Source: Psychrobacillus sp. FSL H8-0483 (lineage in GTDB: Bacteria; Bacillota; Bacilli; Bacillales_A; Planococcaceae). Taken from it: a stretch of DNA of 64,000 nucleotides. Shown piece after piece: positions 25,763 through 34,338 of the stretch. A model generated the notes under the pieces. That model was given only the letters and a program-made list of their open reading frames with translations, was not told the DNA's origin and made no database searches. Both the position numbers and the translations under genes were made by a program. The stretch covers positions 3,288,501-3,352,500 of the forward strand of contig NZ_CP152052.1 in assembly GCF_038637725.1 (NCBI RefSeq). The letters run 5' to 3'. Within the stretch, counting starts at the first letter, position 1. Each line of letters begins with the position of its first letter.

Positions 25763-27501
25763 GACGACACCCCCTCAAGCTGTTGACGATCGTATTGTTC
25801 TTTATACCAACCATTTTGCCCTAGAAGTTCATCATGTGTACCTTCTTCGACAATCAGTCCTTCATCTAAAACGATAATATGGTCTGCATGTTGAATTCCT
25901 GACAATCGATGCGTCGTAATAATTGTTGTCTTCCCACTGCGTTCATTTTGTATATTTTCAATAATCTTCGCCTCTGTTTTTGCATCTACTGCAGAAAGCG
26001 AATCATCTAATAGTAAAATCTCCGGATTTTTAATAAGTGCTCGAGCAATTGATACCCTTTGTTTTTGCCCACCGGATAGGGATACTCCTTTTTCTCCTAC
26101 AAGTGTTTCTAATCCCATCGGTAAGTTCATCAAGTCTCGTTGGAAATGAGCTAATCGAATTGCTTCTTCTAGCTCATCTTCTGTCGCATCCTCTTTACCA
26201 AAAAGAATGTTTTGACGAATCGTTCGGGAAAATAACACATGGTCTTGAGGAACATATCCAATCCATTCTAAAACCTGATCTTTCGTTTGCTCTGAAATGG
26301 CTGTATCTCCAATTGTTAGTTGGCCAGCCCCAATCGGATATTCCTTTAATAATTGCTTCATAAAGGTTGTTTTTCCCGAACCGGTTTTCCCAACGATTCC
26401 AAGTGTTTGCCCTTTCTCTAGGTTCACACGGATATTTTGAAGATTTTTTACTTGCGATAATGGATATTGGAATCCTACATCGTCAAATCCGATGGAATCT
26501 ACTTCTTTTAATTGAACTGGAGCAGCAGGATCTTTCACGTCTGCTTCATAATCCAATGTTTCCTGCACACGATCAAGAGAAGCATTCCCACGCTGCATGA
26601 CATTGATTAATTCACCGATTGCAAACATCGGCCAAATTGCCATCCCTAAGTAAACATTAAATGTAATTAGGTTCCCAACAGTCATCTCATTTTGTGATAC
26701 AAGATAAGCACCATAACCTAATGCAACAACATAGCTGATACCAGTTCCTACTTTAGTGATTGGGCCAAATAATGCATCAATTCGTTCTACAACCATATTT
26801 TTTTGATACACTTCTTCACTCATATCCGCAAAATTTTGCTCGTCTGCTCGTTCTTGCACATAAGCACGAATAACACGAACACCAGCAACTGATTCTAATA
26901 CTCGATCATTTAAATCACCAAATGCGTCTTGTGCGACCATATATTTTTCGTGTATGATTTTTCCTAAATATTGCATGATTAATGCTAAAATCGGTATTGG
27001 TAAAATTGCAAAAATGGTGAGCTTCCATGAAATGATGAAACCCATTGCAAGAATTAGTGCAGCCATATACATCGTAGAATCAATCAACGTCATAATTCCA
27101 AAACCAGCTGTTGTAGCTACAGCATTTAAATCGTTCGTTGCACGAGCCATCAAATCGCCCGTACGATTTTTCTCATAAAAAGTTGGTGTCATGCTCAAAA
27201 ATTTACGATTTAGCTTCGAACGTAAAATGCGCTCGATCGAAATAGAGCCACCAAATAATTGGTATTGCCAAACAAAGTTAAGTCCATATCCCACAATGAT
27301 TATTCCAACAAAATATAATACATATTGCAATAACGATTCCGTTGTCATCTTACCCAACGTAATCGTGTCAATTGCTTCACCGACTAACCATGGAGCTAAA
27401 ACTTCAAATGCGCTGGCGATAATTAGCAAACTAACAGCGACTGTATATCGCTTCCAATGATCTTTAAAAAACCATTTCAATTTAAATAAAACAGAAAACA
27501 T
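25759..27501 (-). CDS. bmrC: ABC exporter subunit, BmrC (YheI)-like
   Basis: A 580-residue ABCB-type half transporter with Walker A GKTGSGKT (371-378), signature LSGGQ (475-479) and Walker B ILLLD (495-499). The residue after Walker B is D500 rather than Glu, the degenerate site expected of one partner in a heterodimeric exporter. The N-terminus (MFSVLFKLKWFFKDHW) and EKNRTGDLMAR match BmrC. The leader upstream contains a small ORF, a terminator hairpin and a second mini-ORF, suggesting drug-responsive attenuation. Confidence 0.92.
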   Translation of the reverse strand: MFSVLFKLKWFFKDHWKRYTVAVSLLIIASAFEVLAPWLVGEAIDTITLGKMTTESLLQYVLYFVGIIIVGYGLNFVWQYQLFGGSISIERILRSKLNRKFLSMTPTFYEKNRTGDLMARATNDLNAVATTAGFGIMTLIDSTMYMAALILAMGFIISWKLTIFAILPIPILALIMQYLGKIIHEKYMVAQDAFGDLNDRVLESVAGVRVIRAYVQERADEQNFADMSEEVYQKNMVVERIDALFGPITKVGTGISYVVALGYGAYLVSQNEMTVGNLITFNVYLGMAIWPMFAIGELINVMQRGNASLDRVQETLDYEADVKDPAAPVQLKEVDSIGFDDVGFQYPLSQVKNLQNIRVNLEKGQTLGIVGKTGSGKTTFMKQLLKEYPIGAGQLTIGDTAISEQTKDQVLEWIGYVPQDHVLFSRTIRQNILFGKEDATEDELEEAIRLAHFQRDLMNLPMGLETLVGEKGVSLSGGQKQRVSIARALIKNPEILLLDDSLSAVDAKTEAKIIENIQNERSGKTTIITTHRLSGIQHADHIIVLDEGLIVEEGTHDELLGQNGWYKEQYDRQQLEGVSS

Positions 27502-27538
27502 TCTTATCCCTCATTTCTTTTCTCTATGTTTAGGAAAG

Positions 27539-27595
27539 CTATCCACCTTCTAGAGATTCCTTTAATAAAATTTGTCTTGTTCGTTGAATAATCAT
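27539..27595 (-). CDS. 18-residue mini-ORF between attenuator and bmrC
   Basis: MIIQRTRQILLKESLEGG, starting 6 bases after the very strong site GAGGAGGAGTG and ending 38 bases before bmrC. It lies downstream of the terminator hairpin at 27650-27686, so it is made only when transcription reads through. Its role is unknown; it could couple translation or pace ribosomes into bmrC. Confidence 0.55.
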   Translation of the reverse strand: MIIQRTRQILLKESLEGG

Positions 27596-27649
27596 ATTCA
27601 ACACTCCTCCTCATCATTTTATAACCAAAAAATGGAAATATAAAGACGC

Positions 27650-27812
27650 AAAAAAGCACATTACCCATATTCCGGCAATGTGCTTTAAAATAGACAAAGT
27701 CGTTCCTTAAATGTCTATTAATAAATCATTTTACGTCTGATGGAGGTATGAAGAAATTATTAAATTGTTTGTCATATCTTTTAAACGAATCATTTCTCAT
27801 ACCTCCATTTCC
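27650..27812 (-). promoter_or_regulatory. attenuator-like leader of bmrC/bmrD
   Basis: In RNA order: a perfect 12-bp hairpin (ATGGAGGTATGA at 27808-27797 pairs with TCATACCTCCAT at 27751-27740) hides the GGAGG of a leader ORF; a second hairpin AATAGACA/TGTCTATT (27719-27689); then an intrinsic terminator AAAGCACATT/AATGTGCTTT followed by T6 (27686-27650). The layout resembles the bmrB leader of B. subtilis, where translation of a leader peptide controls termination. Confidence 0.7.
27731..27793 (-). CDS. leader peptide of bmrC/bmrD (BmrB-like role)
   Basis: MIRLKDMTNNLIISSYLHQT, 20 residues, with GGAGGT 7 bases before the ATG. Codons 15-18 (Ser-Tyr-Leu-His) are the 3' arm of the hairpin that hides its own ribosome site. 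An alternative frame from an ATG touching the GGAGGT would give a 24-residue peptide ending in IPPSDVK; its spacing is too short. No sequence match to BmrB is claimed, only the position and logic. Confidence 0.6.
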   Translation of the reverse strand: MIRLKDMTNNLIISSYLHQT

Positions 27813-27885
27813 AATTTATTTAGTGTCCCTTAACATTAGCACATAGAATTTTCCATTGTCAATACTTTTCGAAAAAAGCGACTAA

Positions 27886-29043
27886 TTAAATAATATGCAT
27901 AATTGCTCCAAGGAGTGCACTTACTAATACTACTTTAAAAGGTGCCCATTTATACACGACAAGTAACGTAAAAGTTATAAGAACAATGACAAAATCTGTT
28001 GAACTGTTCACAGCACTTGTAAATACTGGATCATATAATGCAGCAAGAAGTATTCCTACTACCGCGGCATTCACTCCTTTTAAAGCTGCTTGGATTCCTT
28101 TTTTCGATCGTATAACTGACCAAAAAGGTAATGTTCCCATTACAAGTAAAAAAGAGGGTAAAAACATTGCTATAACTGCAACAAATGCTCCTGTCGTGCC
28201 CGCAGTAACTTGGCCTAAAAACCCAGCTAGTGTAAAAAGTGGGCCTGGTACTGCTTGAGCTGCTCCGTATCCTGCAATAAATACATCCGACGAAATATCC
28301 ACTTCGCGTTGTAGCATTGGTAAAACAACATGTCCCCCACCAAAAACGATCGAACCAACACGATAATATGTATCAAATATGGCATAATAAACGGATTGCA
28401 TAAAAGGTTTAAAAATAGGCAATAAAATCAATAAAGTAAAAAATAAAATCCAACTTATAATTCCCGTCTTTTTCCCAAAAGTAAGTGACATCTTAGGAAC
28501 AGGATCAACCAGTTCTTTTTTAAAATAAAAATATCCAAAAAGCCCAGCTACAACTATAATACTAATTTGTCCAATAGCTGTAGGAATAAGTAGAGTGAGT
28601 CCTGCACAAACTATAGCAATTGAAATTCTCATACGGTCTGGCGCAAGTGACTTTTGCATTCCTAGCAGCGCCTGAGCAACTACTGCTACTGCAACTATTT
28701 TTAATCCTTGTATCCATCCACTGTCATATGAACCAGTTGATGTAACAAACATTGCAAATAGCATTAGTATGATGACAGATGGCATTGTAAATCCGAACCA
28801 AGAAATAATACCACCTAATATCCCTCCCCTTAGTAAACCAATGGATATACCTACTTGAGAGGAAGCAGGACCAGGTAAAAACTGACATAAGGCTACTATG
28901 TCCGCGTATAATTTATCATCTAACCATTTTCTTTTTTGGACATACTCTTCACGAAAGTAACCAATATGCGCTGCGGGACCTCCAAATGAGGTAAACCCAA
29001 GCTTTGTAGCTGCTTTTAAAATCTCCAAATATTTGTTTGCCAA
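27886..29043 (-). CDS. chrA: chromate transporter family protein ChrA, two CHR domains
   Basis: A 385-residue fused CHR protein. Each half has the family signature: LGFTSFGGPAAHIGYFREEYV with FLPGPASSQVGISIG in the N-terminal half, and RVGSIVFGGGHVVLPML with AVPGPLFTLAGFLG in the C-terminal half. About ten transmembrane helices. Members export chromate or other oxyanions. It starts at TTG after GGGGTGAG. It stands alone. Confidence 0.92.
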   Translation of the reverse strand: MANKYLEILKAATKLGFTSFGGPAAHIGYFREEYVQKRKWLDDKLYADIVALCQFLPGPASSQVGISIGLLRGGILGGIISWFGFTMPSVIILMLFAMFVTSTGSYDSGWIQGLKIVAVAVVAQALLGMQKSLAPDRMRISIAIVCAGLTLLIPTAIGQISIIVVAGLFGYFYFKKELVDPVPKMSLTFGKKTGIISWILFFTLLILLPIFKPFMQSVYYAIFDTYYRVGSIVFGGGHVVLPMLQREVDISSDVFIAGYGAAQAVPGPLFTLAGFLGQVTAGTTGAFVAVIAMFLPSFLLVMGTLPFWSVIRSKKGIQAALKGVNAAVVGILLAALYDPVFTSAVNSSTDFVIVLITFTLLVVYKWAPFKVVLVSALLGAIMHII

Positions 29044-29244
29044 TTACGCTCACCCCAATCATCTTTCTATTATTATGATATAAAATTAGCCCTTTGATTG
29101 ATAAGTTTATGTTAATTTTCAAACCTTTTATGAACAGCAGCAATGTCATTATATTCAGTGTAAGAAGAAAGATTTGTAATTTCTTTTTTTATATTTTATT
29201 ATTAAACCTATAAACTATTTTTTAGAAAACAGGAGGTGTACACT

Positions 29245-29280
29245 TTGTTCTACCCCCCATTTGGGTTAGGGACAAAGTAA
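29245..29280 (+). CDS. 11-residue upstream ORF before the CNNM gene
   Basis: MFYPPFGLGTK, starting at TTG exactly 6 bases after a consensus AGGAGGTG. It ends 4 bases before the TTG start of the next gene, which itself has no good ribosome site. This suggests that translation of the CNNM gene depends on ribosomes finishing this ORF. It contains a Pro-Pro pair, which slows ribosomes lacking EF-P. Confidence 0.6.
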   Translation: MFYPPFGLGTK

Positions 29281-29284
29281 TTAT

Positions 29285-30625
29285 TTGGACATAGCCATAC
29301 GGTTGACAGCATTTGCTGTCTTAATCGCACTCACTGCATTTTTTGTTGCTAGTGAATTTGCAATTGTAAAAGTAAGAACGACAAGAATTGATCAGCTGAT
29401 AGCTGAAGGAAACAAAAAGGCATTAAATGCCAAAAAACTCGTTTCCAATTTGGATGAATATCTTTCTGCCTGTCAGCTAGGTATTACCATCACTGCTTTA
29501 GGATTAGGGTGGCTTGGTGAGCCGACAGTAGAAGCACTGTTACATCCAGCATTCGAGTATTTTGAGCTTCCTGAGAGTGTTTCCTCTATACTTTCGTTTA
29601 TCATTGCATTTTCTCTTGTAACTTATATCCATGTAGTGGTAGGAGAATTAACACCAAAAACATTTGCAATTCAACAAGCAGAGGCTATCACATTAGCAGT
29701 TGCAAAACCGCTCATCATTTTTGATAAGCTTATGTATCCAGTTATTAAAGGGATGAATGGATCTGCACGCTTTCTAGCAGTTCGTGTGTTTGGATTGAAG
29801 TCTGTTTCCGAATCTGAAGTAGCCCACTCGGAAGAAGAACTTCGGATGATTCTTTCTGAAAGCTATAAAGGCGGAGAAATAAATCAAGCAGAATACAAAT
29901 ATGTAAATAAAATTTTCGAATTTGACGATCGCATTGCAAAAGAGATCATGGTTCCTCGAACTGAAATTATTTCGATTGACAAAGATCTCACACTTAGTGA
30001 GGTATTTGAGTTAATAGGAGTAGAACAATATACAAGATATCCTGTAACAGATGGTGACAAAGACCACATTATAGGCCTTGTTAACATGAAAAACCTATTA
30101 ACAGCTTATATTAAGGATCCTGCCAATGCATCTACTCGTGTTATTGACTATATGCAGTCTATTATTCGAGTAATTGAAAATATGCCTATTGCTGATTTAT
30201 TACTTAAAATCCAACGTGAACGTATTCATATGGCCATCTTAATGGACGAATACGGCGGTACTTCTGGTCTTGTAACAATTGAAGATATTATCGAAGAAAT
30301 CGTCGGTGATATTCGTGATGAGTTCGACACAGATGAGCTTCCAGAAGTTCAAAAAGTCGCGGAAAATCATTATATTGTGGATGCAAAAATGTTAATTGGA
30401 AATGTAAATGACCTACTAGGAATCGATATCGATGAAGAAGATATTGATACAATCGGTGGTTGGTTTATGACAAAGAGCTATGATGCTGTAAAAGGCGAAA
30501 AATTAGTGGAACAAGGCTTTGATTTCATGGTAAAAGAGATTGATGGTCATCACATTCAATACTTAGAAATCATTAAATCTGCTCCTGTTGACACTGAACT
30601 AGAAGATACAGTAGAAGTACAATAA
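29285..30625 (+). CDS. mpfA: CNNM/CorC family transporter (YhdP/MpfA-like)
   Basis: A 446-residue protein with a DUF21/CNNM membrane domain (about residues 1-185, starting RLTAFAVLIALTAFFVASEF), two CBS domains (about 200-330, with MVPRTEI and MDEYGGTSGLVTIEDIIEEI) and a C-terminal CorC_HlyC domain (about 345-430). The length and neighbourhood match B. subtilis YhdP (MpfA), a magnesium exporter. The start is TTG at 29285; TAG six codons upstream in the same frame leaves no other choice. Confidence 0.88.
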   Translation: MDIAIRLTAFAVLIALTAFFVASEFAIVKVRTTRIDQLIAEGNKKALNAKKLVSNLDEYLSACQLGITITALGLGWLGEPTVEALLHPAFEYFELPESVSSILSFIIAFSLVTYIHVVVGELTPKTFAIQQAEAITLAVAKPLIIFDKLMYPVIKGMNGSARFLAVRVFGLKSVSESEVAHSEEELRMILSESYKGGEINQAEYKYVNKIFEFDDRIAKEIMVPRTEIISIDKDLTLSEVFELIGVEQYTRYPVTDGDKDHIIGLVNMKNLLTAYIKDPANASTRVIDYMQSIIRVIENMPIADLLLKIQRERIHMAILMDEYGGTSGLVTIEDIIEEIVGDIRDEFDTDELPEVQKVAENHYIVDAKMLIGNVNDLLGIDIDEEDIDTIGGWFMTKSYDAVKGEKLVEQGFDFMVKEIDGHHIQYLEIIKSAPVDTELEDTVEVQ

Positions 30626-30646
30626 ATAGAATATAAGCACATGGAA

Positions 30647-30687
30647 ACATGGGGAATCTCTAGTATAGAGACTCCCCATGTTTTTTA
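30647..30687. terminator. bidirectional terminator between mpfA and yhcZ
   Basis: ACATGGGGAATCTCTA/TAGAGACTCCCCATGT hairpin with T6 on the plus side. It overlaps the stop codon of the convergent response-regulator gene. Confidence 0.85.
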
Positions 30688-31332
30688 TTGTCCACTAGAC
30701 TCCGTCAATCCATGTTTGACTGCATAAAGTGCAGCTTGTGTTCGATCCTGGACGTGGAGCTTTGTAAAAATGTTAGATATATGTGTTTTCACTGTTTTTT
30801 CTGTTACGAACAAAGAGGAAGCTATTTCACGATTACTTTTCCCTTTTGTTAGTTCTGACAATACATCCTGCTCTCTAGGTGTTAACGGATGTTCTTCATG
30901 TGGACTTAATTCCATTGGTTCATTTTCTTTAGCTAACTGAGTTGTAGCTTCAGGATGTAACGTATTTTCTCCTCTCATTAGCTTTCGAATAGAATCTGCT
31001 AAATCATCCGGTTCAATATCTTTTAATTGATACCCTGCTGCACCTGCCCTTAAAGCTGGTATGACATGGTCTCTATCAGAGAAGCTTGTTAGCATTAAAA
31101 TTTGAATTTGTGGATATTTTGTTTTAATTCGCTTCGTTGCTTGTATACCATCCATTTCAGGCATAACAAGATCCATGAGGACAACGTCTGGCTTTAAACT
31201 CTCTGTCATTTCTATAGCTTCTTTTCCATTCGTTGCTTCACCCACGATGTCCATATCCTTTTGTGTCATTAAAAAGAATCTTAGCCCTCTTCTCACTACA
31301 TGATGATCATCTGCAATTAATACTCGAATCAT
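30685..31332 (-). CDS. yhcZ: NarL/LuxR-family response regulator (YhcZ-like)
   Basis: A 215-residue regulator with a receiver domain (phosphoacceptor D54 in VVLMDLVMPEMDG, acidic pair D8-D9, K103) and a LuxR-type HTH (about residues 147-210; LTPREQDVLSELTKGKSNRE). It lies 14 bases downstream of its kinase gene. The pair corresponds to YhcY/YhcZ of B. subtilis by size and position next to pgcA. The stimulus is not known. Confidence 0.9.
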   Translation of the reverse strand: MIRVLIADDHHVVRRGLRFFLMTQKDMDIVGEATNGKEAIEMTESLKPDVVLMDLVMPEMDGIQATKRIKTKYPQIQILMLTSFSDRDHVIPALRAGAAGYQLKDIEPDDLADSIRKLMRGENTLHPEATTQLAKENEPMELSPHEEHPLTPREQDVLSELTKGKSNREIASSLFVTEKTVKTHISNIFTKLHVQDRTQAALYAVKHGLTESSGQ

Positions 31333-31346
31333 ATATATCCCCCTTT

Positions 31347-32462
31347 CTAATAAGGTAAACGTACTAGTATTTCCGTCCCTTTATTCCATTCTGTTACCCA
31401 GTCAATGGTTCCTCCCATTGAATTTGCTCGATCTCTCATGCTCTGCAAGCCTATAGACGGAAGAATTTTTAATTCATTCATATGAAATCCACAACCCTCA
31501 TCTTTTACAACTAAGAGAACGTCTGTCGGGGTCACTGTTAAATACAACTCTGCATTTAATACACCTGAGTGCTTTCGAATATTATTTAATGCTTCCTGAG
31601 CAATACGAAATAAGGTCTCTTCCATATTAGCTGGTAGGTTTATAACGCCCTTTACTTTAAACGTTAATGTTAGTCCTAATATCTCGCCATAGCCCTTCAA
31701 GCCTTCAATTATACCCGCTTCCAACCCTTTTGGTCGAAGCTGCCATATAAGTGCGCGCATTTCAGTCAAAGCTTCCTGCGTTAAATATTGTATTTCTTTA
31801 AAGGTAGTTTTGACTTCCTGCTGCTCCGTCATTTCAATACCACCTCTTGCCGTTAAAGTAACTGAGAATAACAGCTGATTAACAGAATCATGCAAGTCCC
31901 GAGCAAGACGATTTCTTTCTTGTACAAGTGCAACCTCCCGCTCCTGATTTGTCAAAAGAATGCGCTTGATCGCAGATCCGATTTGGAATGCAACGGACTC
32001 TAACAATGCAAGTTCTCCTTCTGAAAAACGAATCGTATTAGGAGTAGCTACATTTAAAAGACCAAAACGTTCCTGCCCAGACTGTAATGGAACCGTAGCG
32101 TGATGGGTAATGCCTTCATTGTTTTCATTTTTCATCTTTTGGGTATTTTCAATTCGTTTACATTCAATGATGTTCGATGCTTTTTTTAAATCACCATTTC
32201 GAAATCTTGAAACACACCAGCATCCACCTTTTTGCAAGTGTCGGCAATCATTTTGCTGTAGTGCATTAGGCAAATTTTCATGTGTGATAAGTTCTTGCTT
32301 ACCTTTTTCATTAATAAAAAATATCCAGCCTGTTTCGAAAATAGTGCCTTCTAATAACTTGCGAAGTGCACCTTGCAGCATCTGCTCCATTTCCGTCTCT
32401 TCATTTAAAAATTCGGCTATTTCTTTTAATAGTTCTATATTCGAGAGTTCGTTTGACTGCAT
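31347..32462 (-). CDS. yhcY: GAF-domain histidine kinase (YhcY-like)
   Basis: A 371-residue cytoplasmic kinase: GAF domain (about residues 8-165), HisKA_3 dimerisation domain with H191 (RLARDLHDSVNQ) and HATPase (about 275-370, with FRIAQEALNNIRKHS and IGLQSMRDRA). The GAF domain carries four cysteines, C73, C81, C83 and C101, in a CxnCxC...C pattern that could hold a metal or Fe-S centre or sense redox state. The start ATG at 32462 has GGAGGAG upstream. Confidence 0.9.
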   Translation of the reverse strand: MQSNELSNIELLKEIAEFLNEETEMEQMLQGALRKLLEGTIFETGWIFFINEKGKQELITHENLPNALQQNDCRHLQKGGCWCVSRFRNGDLKKASNIIECKRIENTQKMKNENNEGITHHATVPLQSGQERFGLLNVATPNTIRFSEGELALLESVAFQIGSAIKRILLTNQEREVALVQERNRLARDLHDSVNQLLFSVTLTARGGIEMTEQQEVKTTFKEIQYLTQEALTEMRALIWQLRPKGLEAGIIEGLKGYGEILGLTLTFKVKGVINLPANMEETLFRIAQEALNNIRKHSGVLNAELYLTVTPTDVLLVVKDEGCGFHMNELKILPSIGLQSMRDRANSMGGTIDWVTEWNKGTEILVRLPY

Positions 32463-32553
32463 GTAAACTCCTCCATGTATAATCATCCTTTTGTATAACA
32501 TTTTATCATTTAATGCTATGAGACTGTAAAAACAAGACATCATACTTTTGACC

Positions 32554-32595
32554 GAAAAAAAACGAGAAAAGCTTATACCGCTCCTCTCGTTTTTA
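32554..32595 (-). terminator. terminator after pgcA
   Basis: AACGAGA/TCTCGTT stem followed by a T8 run on the minus strand. Confidence 0.75.
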
Positions 32596-32600
32596 ATCTA

Positions 32601-34322
32601 TTATTCTTCTAAGTACTTATTCATTTTAGCAGTGAAGGCTTCTTTCAACGATTCTAGCTTTTCCATACTTTCTGCTTCTGAGCCACTTGTTACCCCAAAA
32701 TAATATTTAATCTTCGGCTCCGTTCCACTTGGTCTCACACAAACCCATGAACCATCTGCGAGAAAATATTTTAAAACATTTGATTGTGGCAATAAAATTT
32801 GTTCTGCATCTCTACCATCCGTATATGTTCGTAAAGAAGTTAAGTAATCCTCTTGTGATTGAACAGGTATTCCTGCAACCTCTGTTAACTGATTGGCACG
32901 AACTCGTTCTAGTAAGTTGTTAATCGCCTTCGCACCACTTACTCCTTTTTTCGTTACAGATACTAGTCCTTCTAAATAGTAGCCATGTCTGTCATATAGG
33001 GTACGTAAGGCGTCCACTAATGTCATGTCACGTTCTTTATAGTACGCAGCAGCTTCCACGATAGCTAGCACACTTTGGACAGCGTCTTTGTCGCGCGCAA
33101 AGCTTTTTACTAAATAACCGTAGCTTTCTTCATAGCCAAACAAAAATTGGAATTCTTGGGTTTCTTCATATTGCTTAATCTTTTCCCCGATAAATTTAAA
33201 GCCAGTTAATACATTTTCTGAACTTGCACCATAATACTCTGCAATAACTCGTCCAAAATCAGATGTTACAATTGTTTTAAAGACTCGCCCATTTGCAGGC
33301 ATATTGCCCTTTTCTTTTCGTTGAGCCAATAAATATTCAATTAGAATTGCACCGGTTTGATTGCCAGTTAAAAGCTGATAGCCCTTGTCCGTTTTTACTG
33401 CTACTCCTACACGATCGCCGTCTGGATCCACTGCAACTAGAATATCGGAATTCTGTTTTTCTCCATATTGAATCGCATACTCAAAAGCACTTTGTTCCTC
33501 AGGGTTTGGTGATTTTAAGGTAGGAAACTCGCCATTTGGTTCCATTTGTTCAGCTACATAAAAAATATGCTTATAGCCCACTTCACCTAAAATTCGTTTT
33601 GCTGTTTTACCGGATGCTCCGTGAAGAGGAGTAAATACTACTTTTAAATCAGTAGTTAAAGCTAAATCAGGATTTTCCTGCACAGTTTTCAATGCTGCTA
33701 TATAAGCTTGATCCATTTCTTCCTCTAAACGAATGATTAAATTCTCGTCTATAGCCGTTTGTTTTATTTGAAGAGCATCTCCCGCATTCTGTACATGCTG
33801 AATAACAGAATCGGCATCTTCAAGGTTAAGCTGTGCTCCATCTTCTCCGTATACTTTATAACCATTGTATTCAGGAGGATTATGACTTGCCGTAATAACA
33901 ATCCCCATAAATGCATGTAGCTCACGTACCGAATAGGAAAGCTGAGGTGTCGTTCTCGGTTCACTATACACATAAGCCTTAATGCCGTTAGAAGCTAATG
34001 TATTTGCTGCTTCTTGTGCGAATTGAGGAGAATACCTACGACTATCATAAGCAATTACTACTCCCCGACTCATCGCATCCACGCCGGCAGATTTTATGTA
34101 GGAAGCTAATCCCGATGTAGCTTTACGAACCGTATATGTATTCATACGATTCGTTCCTGCTCCAATCTCTCCGCGCATACCACCAGTACCAAATTCTAAA
34201 TCTCGGTAAAATGCATCCTCTGTTCGTTTTTCATCTTTCGCTAATAGCTGCAGATCTTCTTTCCAAACACTTTCCAATTCAGAAGAACTATCCCATTGTT
34301 CGAATAATTGTTTATACGACAT
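32601..34322 (-). CDS. pgcA: alpha-phosphoglucomutase
   Basis: A 573-residue phosphohexomutase. The active-site serine is S146 in TASHNPPEYNGYK; the metal loop is DPDGDRVG, and SGTEPKIKYY is the phosphate-binding C-terminal loop. It interconverts glucose 1- and 6-phosphate for UDP-glucose and cell-envelope synthesis. It begins 16 bases after the yhcX stop and is probably co-transcribed. In B. subtilis it also neighbours yhcY. Confidence 0.94.
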   Translation of the reverse strand: MSYKQLFEQWDSSSELESVWKEDLQLLAKDEKRTEDAFYRDLEFGTGGMRGEIGAGTNRMNTYTVRKATSGLASYIKSAGVDAMSRGVVIAYDSRRYSPQFAQEAANTLASNGIKAYVYSEPRTTPQLSYSVRELHAFMGIVITASHNPPEYNGYKVYGEDGAQLNLEDADSVIQHVQNAGDALQIKQTAIDENLIIRLEEEMDQAYIAALKTVQENPDLALTTDLKVVFTPLHGASGKTAKRILGEVGYKHIFYVAEQMEPNGEFPTLKSPNPEEQSAFEYAIQYGEKQNSDILVAVDPDGDRVGVAVKTDKGYQLLTGNQTGAILIEYLLAQRKEKGNMPANGRVFKTIVTSDFGRVIAEYYGASSENVLTGFKFIGEKIKQYEETQEFQFLFGYEESYGYLVKSFARDKDAVQSVLAIVEAAAYYKERDMTLVDALRTLYDRHGYYLEGLVSVTKKGVSGAKAINNLLERVRANQLTEVAGIPVQSQEDYLTSLRTYTDGRDAEQILLPQSNVLKYFLADGSWVCVRPSGTEPKIKYYFGVTSGSEAESMEKLESLKEAFTAKMNKYLEE

Positions 34323-34338
34323 TTAGCGATTCTCCCAT

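Noticed and set aside
22578..29043. Possible single resistance island (MFS, ABC pair, ChrA)
   Set aside because: bmrC/bmrD and the yhe neighbourhood are ordinary Bacillales chromosome; no mobile element or change in base use joins these genes.
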